Shown: positions 1-7,207 of the stretch, one piece after another
How positions within the stretch are numbered: position 1 is the first letter of the stretch
Layout: every line of letters starts with the position of its first letter
Assembly: GCA_009929615.1 (NCBI GenBank)
Contig: SAAB01000028.1
Location: 1 to 41,493 of the forward strand
DNA: 41,493 nucleotides
Origin: Clostridia bacterium
GTDB taxonomy: Bacteria > Bacillota > Clostridia > Lachnospirales > Lachnospiraceae
Direction of reading: 5' to 3'
Made by a program: the position numbers and the translations under genes
The notes under the pieces: model-generated
What the model saw: the letters and a program-made list of their open reading frames with translations, nothing else
Told to the model about the DNA's origin: nothing
Database searches by the model: none

Positions 1-97
1 ATGTCTTCGACATCCCATCTCGCAGCTTCGCTGCTCGATGATGGACATTCGCCAAATGGCCTTTCGTGCAAGCACGAGGCCGCTTGGCTCATTGTCA
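1..97. repeat. Cluster of strong inverted repeats of unknown identity
   Basis: Three hairpins stand side by side. Positions 1-13 hold ATGTC/GACAT around a 3-base loop. Positions 15-41 hold a CCATC..CGCAGC arm with its complement. Positions 44-97 hold a long nested hairpin (GACA, GCCAA, GGCC and TCGTGC paired with GCACGA, GGCC, TTGGC and TGTC). The block lies between the T-box terminator and the left edge, so on the minus strand it would be the leader of the T-box-controlled gene. It could be a dispersed REP-like repeat or a structured RNA. I do not recognise it. Confidence 0.5.
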
Positions 98-102
98 GCA
101 CA

Positions 103-391
103 AAAAAAAGACTCTTATCCCTGTAAGGGACAAAAGTCTATAACCTCTGCGGTACCACCCAATTTGGTGCAAAATGCACCCACTCGTATACATACTAACA
201 TATGTACCTTGTTGGTAACGGCCAAGGTCCCCGTCAACATCTACTCCTACTCTACAGTGTAGTTTCAAGCTGCCCTCCCGAGTCCATTCAATAGATGCCA
301 ATACACTGCATTCCCACCATCCGCAGCTCTCTGGAATATCTTTCTCTACCTACTTCTCTCGTTCATCGGTTTATTCTTTATCACTTTATAG
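103..391 (-). ncRNA. T-box riboswitch leader, probable tryptophan specifier
   Basis: Read on the minus strand. The T-box core GGGTGGTACCGCAGAGG is at 144-160, followed by a fully paired terminator stem (109-139) and a T8 tract. Upstream is a Stem I with an AGTA element on the 5' side of the specifier loop. The 3' side reads GAA-TGG-A at 283-289, closed by CGAG/CTCG below and GGTAGA/TCTATT (with wobbles) above. The codon in the specifier position is TGG (284-286), so uncharged tRNA-Trp is the expected ligand and a trpS or tryptophan biosynthesis or uptake gene should lie off the left edge. The T-box bulge reads TGGT, which would pair best with discriminator base A; bacterial tRNA-Trp usually has G73, so this contact would be a wobble. 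Confidence 0.85.
109..139 (-). terminator. T-box intrinsic terminator
   Basis: On the minus strand, a 14-base arm starting AGACT pairs with a partner ending AGTCT (with G-T wobbles), followed by eight T residues at 102-109. The ascending arm carries the GTCCC segment that would instead pair with the T-box core in the antiterminator form. Confidence 0.85.
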
Positions 392-397
392 TTATGA

Positions 398-426
398 AGT
401 ATATACCTGCCCATTTAAAATGTCAA
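398..426 (-). promoter_or_regulatory. Sigma-A type promoter of the T-box transcript
   Basis: Minus strand TTGACA (421-426), 17-base spacer, TATACT (398-403). The expected start near 391 places the whole T-box Stem I in the transcript. Confidence 0.8.
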
Positions 427-446
427 TACTTCAATTTCAACTTTCT

Positions 447-818
447 TCACCCTGCCATAATTCGTTCATATTCTTTTGGACGATAATGTTCGATATATTT
501 ACGATGCTGCTCTTCTTTCAAACAGTAACAGATAACACAATTCATGTTTTCCTTTAAAGCCTTACGCAGGCGATGATTGCCATCTACCAGCAGATAACGT
601 CCACCCTTTACCTCTGCAAGCACACATGGTCTGTTTAAGTCTGTTTTCATAGCGTATTTATCATTCACCGTTGCTTCCAGATTATCTTTAGCGATATAAT
701 CTGTGTCTACAAACCGGAGTTCAAAATCTCTTGGATTTTCTTCAATTGCTTTCAATATAGAATCTACATCCCAAATTAACATTCCATTATCATTTGCAAA
801 AAAATATCTCTGTCGCAT
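447..818 (-). CDS. Small solo ParB/sulfiredoxin-fold-like protein, function unknown
   Basis: A 123-residue protein. Its C-terminal half carries VDGNHRLRKALKE, which resembles the GxxRxxA box of the ParB N-terminal/sulfiredoxin nucleotide-binding fold. It sits in the order seen in small ParB-like proteins: a strand-rich segment, then 'YLLVDGNHRLRKA', then a helix. There is no helix-turn-helix or second ParB domain, and no ParA partner nearby, so a role in plasmid or chromosome partition is unlikely. The GTG at 827 lacks room for a ribosome site. The ATG at 818 has AGGG 8 bases upstream and is preferred. It is transcribed alone from its own promoter through a terminator-like hairpin. The family-level call is from motif resemblance only. 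Confidence 0.6.
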   Translation of the reverse strand: MRQRYFFANDNGMLIWDVDSILKAIEENPRDFELRFVDTDYIAKDNLEATVNDKYAMKTDLNRPCVLAEVKGGRYLLVDGNHRLRKALKENMNCVICYCLKEEQHRKYIEHYRPKEYERIMAG

Positions 819-842
819 ATCAATCACCCTATCTGAAAACGC

Positions 843-882
843 AAAAAACCTGACTTCCTGGCCATTCAGGAATTCAGGTTTT
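843..882 (-). terminator. Terminator-like hairpin in the leader of the ParB-like gene
   Basis: On the minus strand, AACCTGA (874-880) and TTCCTG (867-872) pair with CAGGAA (855-860) and TCAGGTT (847-853), one mismatch, 6-base loop, followed by TTTTTT (843-848). It lies between the promoter at 900-928 and the start codon at 818. It would therefore stop most transcripts before the gene unless relieved. No other minus-strand gene lies upstream. Confidence 0.6.
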
Positions 883-899
883 ACTCTTTTTACGACTCA

Positions 900-928
900 A
901 TTCTATCATCCTTTTAATTTTATTTCAA
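900..928 (-). promoter_or_regulatory. Promoter of the ParB-like gene
   Basis: Minus strand TTGAAA (923-928), 17-base spacer, TAGAAT (900-905) with an extended TG one base upstream of the -10. Start expected near 893, about 15 bases before the leader hairpin. Confidence 0.6.
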
Positions 929-948
929 GCCCTAAGGTGAAAAAAATT

Positions 949-977
949 TTTAAATTTAAGTAAAATTGTGCTATCAT
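949..977 (+). promoter_or_regulatory. Weak candidate promoter of the MFS gene
   Basis: TTTAAA (949-954), 17-base spacer, TATCAT (972-977), 26 bases before the start codon. Only four of six bases match at -35. The region is very AT-rich, so chance matches are likely. Confidence 0.35.
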
Positions 978-1003
978 TATTGTTATGAAAAGGAGGGCCT
1001 TCC

Positions 1004-2224
1004 ATGTCAAAAGCGAAAAAGCTGACGGCACTATGCTGTCTGCTTTATTTCACCAGCTATATCACCCGGCTGAATTATGCCGCATCTTTAAGCGAAATTA
1101 TACATGCTATGGATATCACCAAGTCCATGGCCAGTCTGGCTGTTACCGGCAGTTTTATTACATATGGTCTGGGTCAGCTCATCAGTGGTCCCCTTGGTGA
1201 CCGTATTTCCCCGGAAAAATTTATTTTTTCTGGTCTTTTAGCAACTGCTGCCACGAATCTTCTTATTTCCTTTTCCGGCAGTATAATGATGATGACGATT
1301 CTCTGGTGTTTCAACGGATTTTTTCAGGCAATGCTGTGGCCGCCGCTGGTTCGGATTATGGCAGAAAACTTATCTCAGACAGAATACCGTAAAGCCTGCG
1401 TTAATGTCTCCGCCTCCGCATCCCTTGGCACCATCGCTGTATATATTCTTGTCCCTTTCTGCATCCGTTTCGGCGGCTGGCGGCTGGGATTTATCATCCC
1501 TGCTGTTTTTGCTGTCTTGATAGCCTTCGTTTGGATACTTTCTACCAGACACCTGACAGCATCCGCACCAGATACCCAGACAGATATTATTCCATCTCAA
1601 TCTTCGGAGAATGTCCATCTGTTTCCCATGATTGTTCGTTCCGGTGCACTGCCTATATTTGTGGCAATTATGCTTCAGGGAACGCTGAGAGATGGTCTTA
1701 CTACCTGGATGCCATCCTATATCAATGATATATATCATATGGGAACTTCTGTTTCCATACTAACAACTGCCATTTTACCCCTGTTTAGCATTTTCAGTAT
1801 AGCCTTTGCTTCCCAGCTAAACACCTGGGTTAAAAGCGAACTTCGTGCCGCTGTCATTTTATTTGCAAGTGCTTTAACCGCCACCTGCTGTTTACTGCCG
1901 CTTTTTTCAAGCAATGCCCTTTTATCCGTGCTGCTGATGTCTATCATTACAGGCTGCATGCATGGCATCAATATGCTTTTAATCAGCAGACTTCCTGCTT
2001 ATTTTGAAAAATATGGCTGTGTTTCAACGATGTCCGGCATTTTCAATACCTTTACCTACATCGGAAGTGCCGTCTCTACTTATGGTATTGCAGCCCTGTC
2101 CGAAAATTTCGGCTGGCCTGCCACTATTGGAAGTTGGGCACTTATTGCTGCTTTAGGCATCGGTTTCTGTGTCTCTGCCATGAAACGCTGGCACTATTTC
2201 TTTAACTATACTTCTCAATCTTAA
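1004..2224 (+). CDS. MFS transporter, organophosphate/sugar-phosphate-like
   Basis: A 406-residue polytopic membrane protein with about 12 predicted hydrophobic segments. The loop after helix 2 reads GPLGDRISPEKF, the major facilitator motif A form (G-x-L-x-D-R). The N-terminal TRLNYAASLSEI and the position of the loop recall the OPA branch (GlpT/UhpC-like antiporters) and MFS relatives, but the substrate cannot be read from sequence. The start has AGGAGGG 7 bases upstream. It is a single gene, convergent with the TIGR04076-like gene, whose 3' end overlaps it by 23 bases. No terminator is evident between the two. Confidence 0.85.
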   Translation: MSKAKKLTALCCLLYFTSYITRLNYAASLSEIIHAMDITKSMASLAVTGSFITYGLGQLISGPLGDRISPEKFIFSGLLATAATNLLISFSGSIMMMTILWCFNGFFQAMLWPPLVRIMAENLSQTEYRKACVNVSASASLGTIAVYILVPFCIRFGGWRLGFIIPAVFAVLIAFVWILSTRHLTASAPDTQTDIIPSQSSENVHLFPMIVRSGALPIFVAIMLQGTLRDGLTTWMPSYINDIYHMGTSVSILTTAILPLFSIFSIAFASQLNTWVKSELRAAVILFASALTATCCLLPLFSSNALLSVLLMSIITGCMHGINMLLISRLPAYFEKYGCVSTMSGIFNTFTYIGSAVSTYGIAALSENFGWPATIGSWALIAALGIGFCVSAMKRWHYFFNYTSQS

Positions 2225-2462
2225 ATATATTAAGTGTTTCTACATCGGGGCAGCAGAACATGGCTGTCCCCTCTTTTTGCCCTGGAATTTCCCCGCCATA
2301 TCTTAGAATATCAATATATGGGAAAGCCACATGGGCTGCCATCGGACATAATTTTCCCCGTTCTGTATCAAAATCATAGCTGTCCCCTACTTTATGCCCT
2401 CTATGGCAGGGACAGGTTCCCTTCTGCTCAACCAATGTTATTTTTATCTTCGGTCTCCCCAT
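2202..2462 (-). CDS. TIGR04076-like small cysteine protein
   Basis: An 86-residue protein with the features I associate with family TIGR04076: an N-terminal ITLVEQKGTCP segment, GHKVGD, a central CPMAAHVAFPYI, RYGGEIP and a C-terminal CCPD. The conserved cysteines suggest metal binding, but the function is unknown. The ATG at 2462 has GGGAG 8 bases upstream. It overlaps the end of the upstream pyridoxal kinase gene by 35 bases and is probably translationally coupled to it. Its 3' end also overlaps the MFS gene on the other strand. Confidence 0.75.
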   Translation of the reverse strand: MGRPKIKITLVEQKGTCPCHRGHKVGDSYDFDTERGKLCPMAAHVAFPYIDILRYGGEIPGQKEGTAMFCCPDVETLNIFKIEKYS

Positions 2463-3288
2463 CTTTTATACTCCCTTCCGCCAGATACTGCTCTATCGGA
2501 ATACCTTTATATTTATCTTCATTTCCCTTATTCTTCAAAATTAATTCAGAAATTCTTCCCATTGCCTGCTGTACTGCTGCCTTTAATGGCCACCGGCGAA
2601 TAACCGCTCCGACCAGGTATGCAGAAAACAAATCTCCGGTTCCGGGAAATCGTACCGGAATCATTTCAAAAGGATAAACAAAATAATCATCATCCTCATG
2701 GCTGTAGCCACAGATATAATTCTGACCATCGTCACAGGCCACACTGGTAATAACAACAGAACATTGTCCACTACCGCTGAGTTTCTCGATAAGGGTATAC
2801 ATTTCATCTGATCCTACGGTTTTTCTATCCCGGTACATATCCGCCAGATAACAGGCTTCCGTAAAGTTCGGCGTAATAATATTCGCAATCTTGCAGAGTT
2901 CCCGCATATTAACTACCGTTTCCTCTGTAATGCCATTATAGAGTTTACCGTCATCACCCATAATCGGGTCTACAACTACAAATACACCTCTTTTTTTCTG
3001 TTTATCCACATAATCTTTAATCAGTTTTACCTGTTCTTCCGATACAATAAAACCTGTGCATATACAGTCAAACTCAAATTCCAATTCATCCCATACTTTC
3101 AGTGTTTTCCGCATATATTCTGTAGTATCGAGAATTTCAAATTTACCATAATCCAGAGTATTTGATACCAATGCTGTCGGCAGATTGTAAATATCGCACC
3201 CCATGGATGACAGCACGGGAAACATGGCCGATAAGGCCACTTTACCATATCCGGGCAGATCATTAATCAATAATACTTTATTTTTCAT
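2428..3288 (-). CDS. pdxY: Pyridoxal/pyridoxamine kinase (PdxY/PdxK-like)
   Basis: A 286-residue ribokinase-superfamily kinase that would phosphorylate pyridoxal or pyridoxamine to the 5'-phosphate in cytoplasmic B6 salvage. The N-terminus INDLPGYGKVALSAMFP matches the B6-binding strand of this family. VVDPIMGDDGKLY at the centre and the anion-hole motif FPGTGDLFSA near residue 220 carry the catalytic aspartate. The length is typical. The in-frame upstream ATG at 3348 would add 20 unrelated residues; the ATG at 3288 has AAGGA and AGGAG upstream and fits homologues. It is followed by the overlapping TIGR04076-like gene. Confidence 0.85.
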   Translation of the reverse strand: MKNKVLLINDLPGYGKVALSAMFPVLSSMGCDIYNLPTALVSNTLDYGKFEILDTTEYMRKTLKVWDELEFEFDCICTGFIVSEEQVKLIKDYVDKQKKRGVFVVVDPIMGDDGKLYNGITEETVVNMRELCKIANIITPNFTEACYLADMYRDRKTVGSDEMYTLIEKLSGSGQCSVVITSVACDDGQNYICGYSHEDDDYFVYPFEMIPVRFPGTGDLFSAYLVGAVIRRWPLKAAVQQAMGRISELILKNKGNEDKYKGIPIEQYLAEGSIKDGETEDKNNIG

Positions 3289-3333
3289 ACAATCCTTTTC
3301 TCCTGTTGTTGAAAACTTTTCTATAATACAGAA

Positions 3334-3370
3334 ACCGCCAACCCCCAAATATAATAACGGGATTGGCGGT
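3334..3370 (-). terminator. Terminator after pyruvate carboxylase
   Basis: On the minus strand, ACCGCCAA (3363-3370) pairs with TTGGCGGT (3334-3341), with an inner CCC/GGG. TTTCTG follows. It begins 7 bases after the pyc stop codon. The T tract is short. Confidence 0.6.
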
Positions 3371-3376
3371 ATTTGA

Positions 3377-6300
3377 TTATAACTTAAATGTTACCAGCAA
3401 ATCTTCTGAATTGACTTTTTCACCTTCGGATACATAAATCTTCTCTACGACTCCGGCAGTTTTGGAAACGATGGTTGTCTCAATCTTCATAGCTTCTACA
3501 ACAAGAAGCGGTGTATTGACATCAACCTTATCCCCTTCCTTAACAAATATCTGACATACCGTTCCCGGAATTGAAGAACCAATCTGTCTAGGCTCTGTCT
3601 TATCTGCCTTCGGACGCTGATTTACATGAACAAGTTCATTCTTATCTTCGATAAGAACTTCTCGTACTGCACCGTTAACTTCAAAAGTCAATGTGCATTT
3701 ACCATCGCTGTCCGCTGGTGTCTTACTAATATATTTAATAATTAAAGTTTTACCCTGTCCGATGGTTACAACCGTTTCTTCTCTTGGTTTCAAACCATAG
3801 AAGTAAACACTGCTTTCCAGCTGGGATACGTCGTTATAAGCATCCAGATGCACACAGTAATCTTCATAAACCTTTGGATATAAAGCATAACTTACAGCTT
3901 TCTGACGAACTTCCAATGGTGTAAATGGTGTTAAATCAAACTTGCCCTTGAGATAATTCTCAATAGCCACAATGTCAACACTCTCCAGCAATGTTCCCGG
4001 ACGCACTGTAATCGGTTCGGCACCTTTCAGTACAATCTTCTGGAACTCTGCAGGGAATCCACCATCCGGCTGTCCAATCATTCCCTTGAAATACTCAACA
4101 ACAGATTCCGGATAAGAAATATCCTTGCCTGCTGTCAGAATATTGTCTTTATCCAGATTATTCTTGAACATGAAAATTGCAAGGTCTCCAACAACCTTAG
4201 AGGTTGGTGTTACTTTGACGATATTTCCAAGTAAGTCGTTAGCTTCTTTGTAAAGACGTTTGATATCCTCAAAACGGTCTTTCTCACCCATATCTTTAAC
4301 CTGCGCTAAAAGATTGGAATACTGTCCACCCGGAATCTCATATTTATAGATTTCAGAATTCGGAGAACACATGCCGCTTTCAAATGGTTTGTAAACTTCT
4401 CTGACACGTGCATAGTATTCGCTCAGTTCATGGAGTTCTGCGAGGTCTAACCCTGTTTCTCTCTCCGTTCCCTGAAGTGTTGCAACAATCGTATTCATAG
4501 ATGGCTGGCTTGTCAGAGAACTCATAGATTCAATGGCCATATCGGCAATATCCACTCCGGCTTCTGCTGCCATCAACACTGTACTTACACCACTGCCTGT
4601 CGTATCATGGGTATGTAAATTCACAGGAATCTTTAATTCTTTTTTCAGCTCTGTAATCAAAGTCTTGGCTGCATATGGTTTAAGCAGTCCGGCCATATCC
4701 TTAATCGTAAGAATATGACAGCCCATAGCTTCGATTTCCTTAGCTTTCTTCATATAATATTCTAATGTGTATTTCTTCTCATTCGGATTTGAAATATCAC
4801 CTGTATAGCAAATCGCACCTTCAACAATCTTGCCGGTTTCCAATGCTGTTTCCACTGGCATCTTCATATTATCTGTCCAGTTTAAGCTATCAAAAATACG
4901 GAATACATCAATACCTCTGTCTGCAGAAATACGAATAAACTCCTGAACCACATTATCCGGATAGTTGCTGTAACCAACCGCGTTGGATGCACGAAGCAGC
5001 ATCTGAATCAATGTATTCGGCATACGTTTACGCAATTCAGCCAGTCTGCGCCATGGTGATTCTTTAAGGAAACGATAGGCTGTATCGTAGGTTGCACCGC
5101 CCCACGCTTCTGCTGAAAAAGCATTGGCGAGGAATGCATTTGCTGCATAAGCTCCATCGGTAATATCTCTTGTACGCATACGTGTTGCAAATAAGGACTG
5201 CTGGGCATCACGCATGGTTGTATCTGTAATATAAAGCTTTTTCTCTTTTAAGATCTTCTGGGTAAAGGCTTCTGCACCCAGTTTCAAGAATTCATCTCTG
5301 GCACCATAAACCGGTTTCTTCTCATCAAAAACAGGCATACGATGCGGTTCCAGATATGGTTTTTCACCATTGGCTGGATTTACAATCTTATCTCCGATAA
5401 ATTCAAGAATCTTTGTAGCTCTATCCTGCGCTTTACGAAGTTCATACAGTTCCGGTGTTTCCTCAATGAATGTGGTATAACACTTTCCTGACTGGAAAAT
5501 CTCATGATTCAATACATTGATAAGGAACTGGATGTTCGTTTTAACGCCACGGATACGCATCTCTTTCAATGCACGCAAAGATTTTCTGATAGCACCAATA
5601 AAGGTTCTGTCATGAGAAATAATCTTTACAAGCAAACTGTCGTAATATGGTGTAATTTCAGCACCTGAATATGCATTACCACCATCAAGACGCAGTCCTG
5701 CTCCTGAACCCGAACGATATACATTAATTCTTCCTGTGTCCGGAAGGAAATTATTTGCCGGGTCCTCTGTGGTAATACGCGTCTGGATTGCATAGCCATT
5801 AACCTGGATTGCATCCTGATTTGGAATACCAATTTCTTCAGAATCCAATGTATAGCCCTCAGCGACCATAATCTGGGACTGTACAATATCAATACCTGTA
5901 ATCATTTCAGATACTGTATGTTCTACCTGAATTCTAGGGTTCATCTCAATGAAATACGGATTATTCTGATCATCCACAAGGAATTCCAGAGTTCCTGCAT
6001 TTCTATAACCAACTTTCTTAACCAGACGGATAGAACTTTCAAAAATCAATTTTCTTACGTCATCCGGCACCGTAAAGGCAGGTGCATACTCAACAACTTT
6101 CTGGTGACGACGCTGTACAGAACAGTCACGGTCATAAAGATGAACAACATTACCATAATTATCGGCTAAAATCTGAACTTCAATATGTTTTGGACTTCTC
6201 AGATATTTCTCAATGAAAATCTGTTCATCACCAAAAGCTTTTCTGGATTCTTCTCTAGCTTCTCTGTATGCCTTTTCCAGTTCATCTGCACTATTGACAA

Positions 6301-6832
6301 TACGCATACCACGTCCACCACCACCATTGGACGCTTTTAACATAACCGGATAGCCAATGAATTCTGCAGCATTCACTACATCATCATAGTTCTCAACAGC
6401 CTTGTCAACACCTGGTATAATTGGTACCTGTGCTGCTGTAGCCATCTTCTTTGAAGAAATCTTATCTCCCATAGCACGCATCAAATCTGCACTTGGCCCT
6501 ATGAAGACAATGCCACTTTTTTCACATGCTTCTGCAAAATATGGATTTTCAGATAAAAATCCATAACCCGGATGAATGGCATCTACCTGGTGATTTTTTG
6601 CAATACGAATAATTTCGTCAATGTCCAGATAGGCATCTACCGGCCCCTTCTCCGGATTCAGCAAATAAGCCTCATCCGCTTTTGTCCTGAATAACGCATA
6701 CTTATCTTCCTTTGAAAAAATAGCTACCGTACCTATTCCCAGCTCATTTAAAGCACGGAAAATACGGATTGCAATTTCCCCACGGTTTGCTACCAGAACT
6801 TTCTTAAATTTTCTAATCCCTTGTTCTCCCAT
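3377..6832 (-). CDS. pyc: Pyruvate carboxylase
   Basis: A 1151-residue single-chain enzyme: pyruvate + bicarbonate + ATP gives oxaloacetate, with biotin as carrier. Domains in order: biotin carboxylase (about 1-455; KVLVANRGEIAIRIFRAL, glycine-rich ATP loop GGGGRGMR, EMNPRIQVEHTVSE), carboxyltransferase (about 530-800; DTTMRDAQQSLFATRMRT, the metal-binding HTHDTTG), the allosteric/PC tetramerisation region, and the C-terminal biotinyl domain with VEAMKIETT (biotinylated lysine). The length matches the about 1145-residue norm. The ATG at 6832 has GGAGG 7 bases upstream; the earlier ATG at 6895 has none. A hairpin separates it from the crh-like gene, and no clear promoter is seen between them. 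Confidence 0.97.
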   Translation of the reverse strand: MGEQGIRKFKKVLVANRGEIAIRIFRALNELGIGTVAIFSKEDKYALFRTKADEAYLLNPEKGPVDAYLDIDEIIRIAKNHQVDAIHPGYGFLSENPYFAEACEKSGIVFIGPSADLMRAMGDKISSKKMATAAQVPIIPGVDKAVENYDDVVNAAEFIGYPVMLKASNGGGGRGMRIVNSADELEKAYREAREESRKAFGDEQIFIEKYLRSPKHIEVQILADNYGNVVHLYDRDCSVQRRHQKVVEYAPAFTVPDDVRKLIFESSIRLVKKVGYRNAGTLEFLVDDQNNPYFIEMNPRIQVEHTVSEMITGIDIVQSQIMVAEGYTLDSEEIGIPNQDAIQVNGYAIQTRITTEDPANNFLPDTGRINVYRSGSGAGLRLDGGNAYSGAEITPYYDSLLVKIISHDRTFIGAIRKSLRALKEMRIRGVKTNIQFLINVLNHEIFQSGKCYTTFIEETPELYELRKAQDRATKILEFIGDKIVNPANGEKPYLEPHRMPVFDEKKPVYGARDEFLKLGAEAFTQKILKEKKLYITDTTMRDAQQSLFATRMRTRDITDGAYAANAFLANAFSAEAWGGATYDTAYRFLKESPWRRLAELRKRMPNTLIQMLLRASNAVGYSNYPDNVVQEFIRISADRGIDVFRIFDSLNWTDNMKMPVETALETGKIVEGAICYTGDISNPNEKKYTLEYYMKKAKEIEAMGCHILTIKDMAGLLKPYAAKTLITELKKELKIPVNLHTHDTTGSGVSTVLMAAEAGVDIADMAIESMSSLTSQPSMNTIVATLQGTERETGLDLAELHELSEYYARVREVYKPFESGMCSPNSEIYKYEIPGGQYSNLLAQVKDMGEKDRFEDIKRLYKEANDLLGNIVKVTPTSKVVGDLAIFMFKNNLDKDNILTAGKDISYPESVVEYFKGMIGQPDGGFPAEFQKIVLKGAEPITVRPGTLLESVDIVAIENYLKGKFDLTPFTPLEVRQKAVSYALYPKVYEDYCVHLDAYNDVSQLESSVYFYGLKPREETVVTIGQGKTLIIKYISKTPADSDGKCTLTFEVNGAVREVLIEDKNELVHVNQRPKADKTEPRQIGSSIPGTVCQIFVKEGDKVDVNTPLLVVEAMKIETTIVSKTAGVVEKIYVSEGEKVNSEDLLVTFKL

Positions 6833-6873
6833 CCCAATTCCTCCATTCCTTCTCTCATCTCTAACTTTTAGAA

Positions 6874-6903
6874 AATCGAAGGTGTTTGCACACACCTCCG
6901 ATT
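6874..6903 (-). terminator. Terminator between the crh-like gene and pyc
   Basis: Minus strand AATCGGAGGTGT (892-903 of the 6000s) pairs with ACACCTTCGATT (6874-6885) around a 6-base loop, then TTTTCT. It starts 16 bases after the crh-like stop. Only 41 bases remain before the pyc start, in which I see no good promoter, so it may act as a partial terminator that lowers pyc expression. Confidence 0.65.
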
Positions 6904-6918
6904 CAGGGACGACTAGTT

Positions 6919-7176
6919 TTACTGTTGTCTTGATATATATTTGTCAATTGCATTGACAGCATCTGTCTCATCTGGACCGTTTGCTGTAATCGTAATTGTT
7001 TCTCCTTCTGATAATCCCAAAGTCATCATACCCATGATGCTCTTTGCATTCACTTTCTTCTCCTGAATCTCTACGTAAATGCTGCTCTCATATTGGCTCG
7101 CCACCTGCACCAGTACCGCTACAGGACGTGCCTCCAAGCCCTTTGGAATGTTAATAGTCATACTCTTTGAAACCAT
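6919..7176 (-). CDS. crh: Crh-like HPr paralogue with Glu at position 15
   Basis: An 85-residue HPr-fold protein. HPr carries phosphate on His15 in GLHARPA; here the segment reads GLEARPVAV, with Glu at exactly residue 15, so PTS phosphotransfer is not possible. The regulatory serine is kept at residue 46 (NAKSIMGMMTLG). This combination defines Crh-type proteins (Bacillus subtilis Crh has Gln15), which act only as HprK-phosphorylated corepressors of CcpA or as regulators. The position directly after whiA is the same as in the B. subtilis yvcJ-yvcK-yvcL-crh operon, and hprK is in the same colinear block. AAGG lies 7 bases before the ATG. Confidence 0.85.
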   Translation of the reverse strand: MVSKSMTINIPKGLEARPVAVLVQVASQYESSIYVEIQEKKVNAKSIMGMMTLGLSEGETITITANGPDETDAVNAIDKYISRQQ

Positions 7177-7207
7177 AATTGTACCTTGCCCTTCTACCTT
7201 TAGTTCG

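Noticed and set aside
38-262. Plus-strand ORF of 74 codons over the T-box leader
   Set aside because: It runs antisense to a well-supported structured RNA and has no ribosome site.
447-827. ParB partition protein of a plasmid or phage
   Set aside because: It is too short, has no DNA-binding domain, no ParA partner and no parS-like repeats nearby.
2234-2677. Plus-strand ORF of 147 codons
   Set aside because: It is antisense to the TIGR04076-like and pyridoxal kinase genes and has no recognisable domain.
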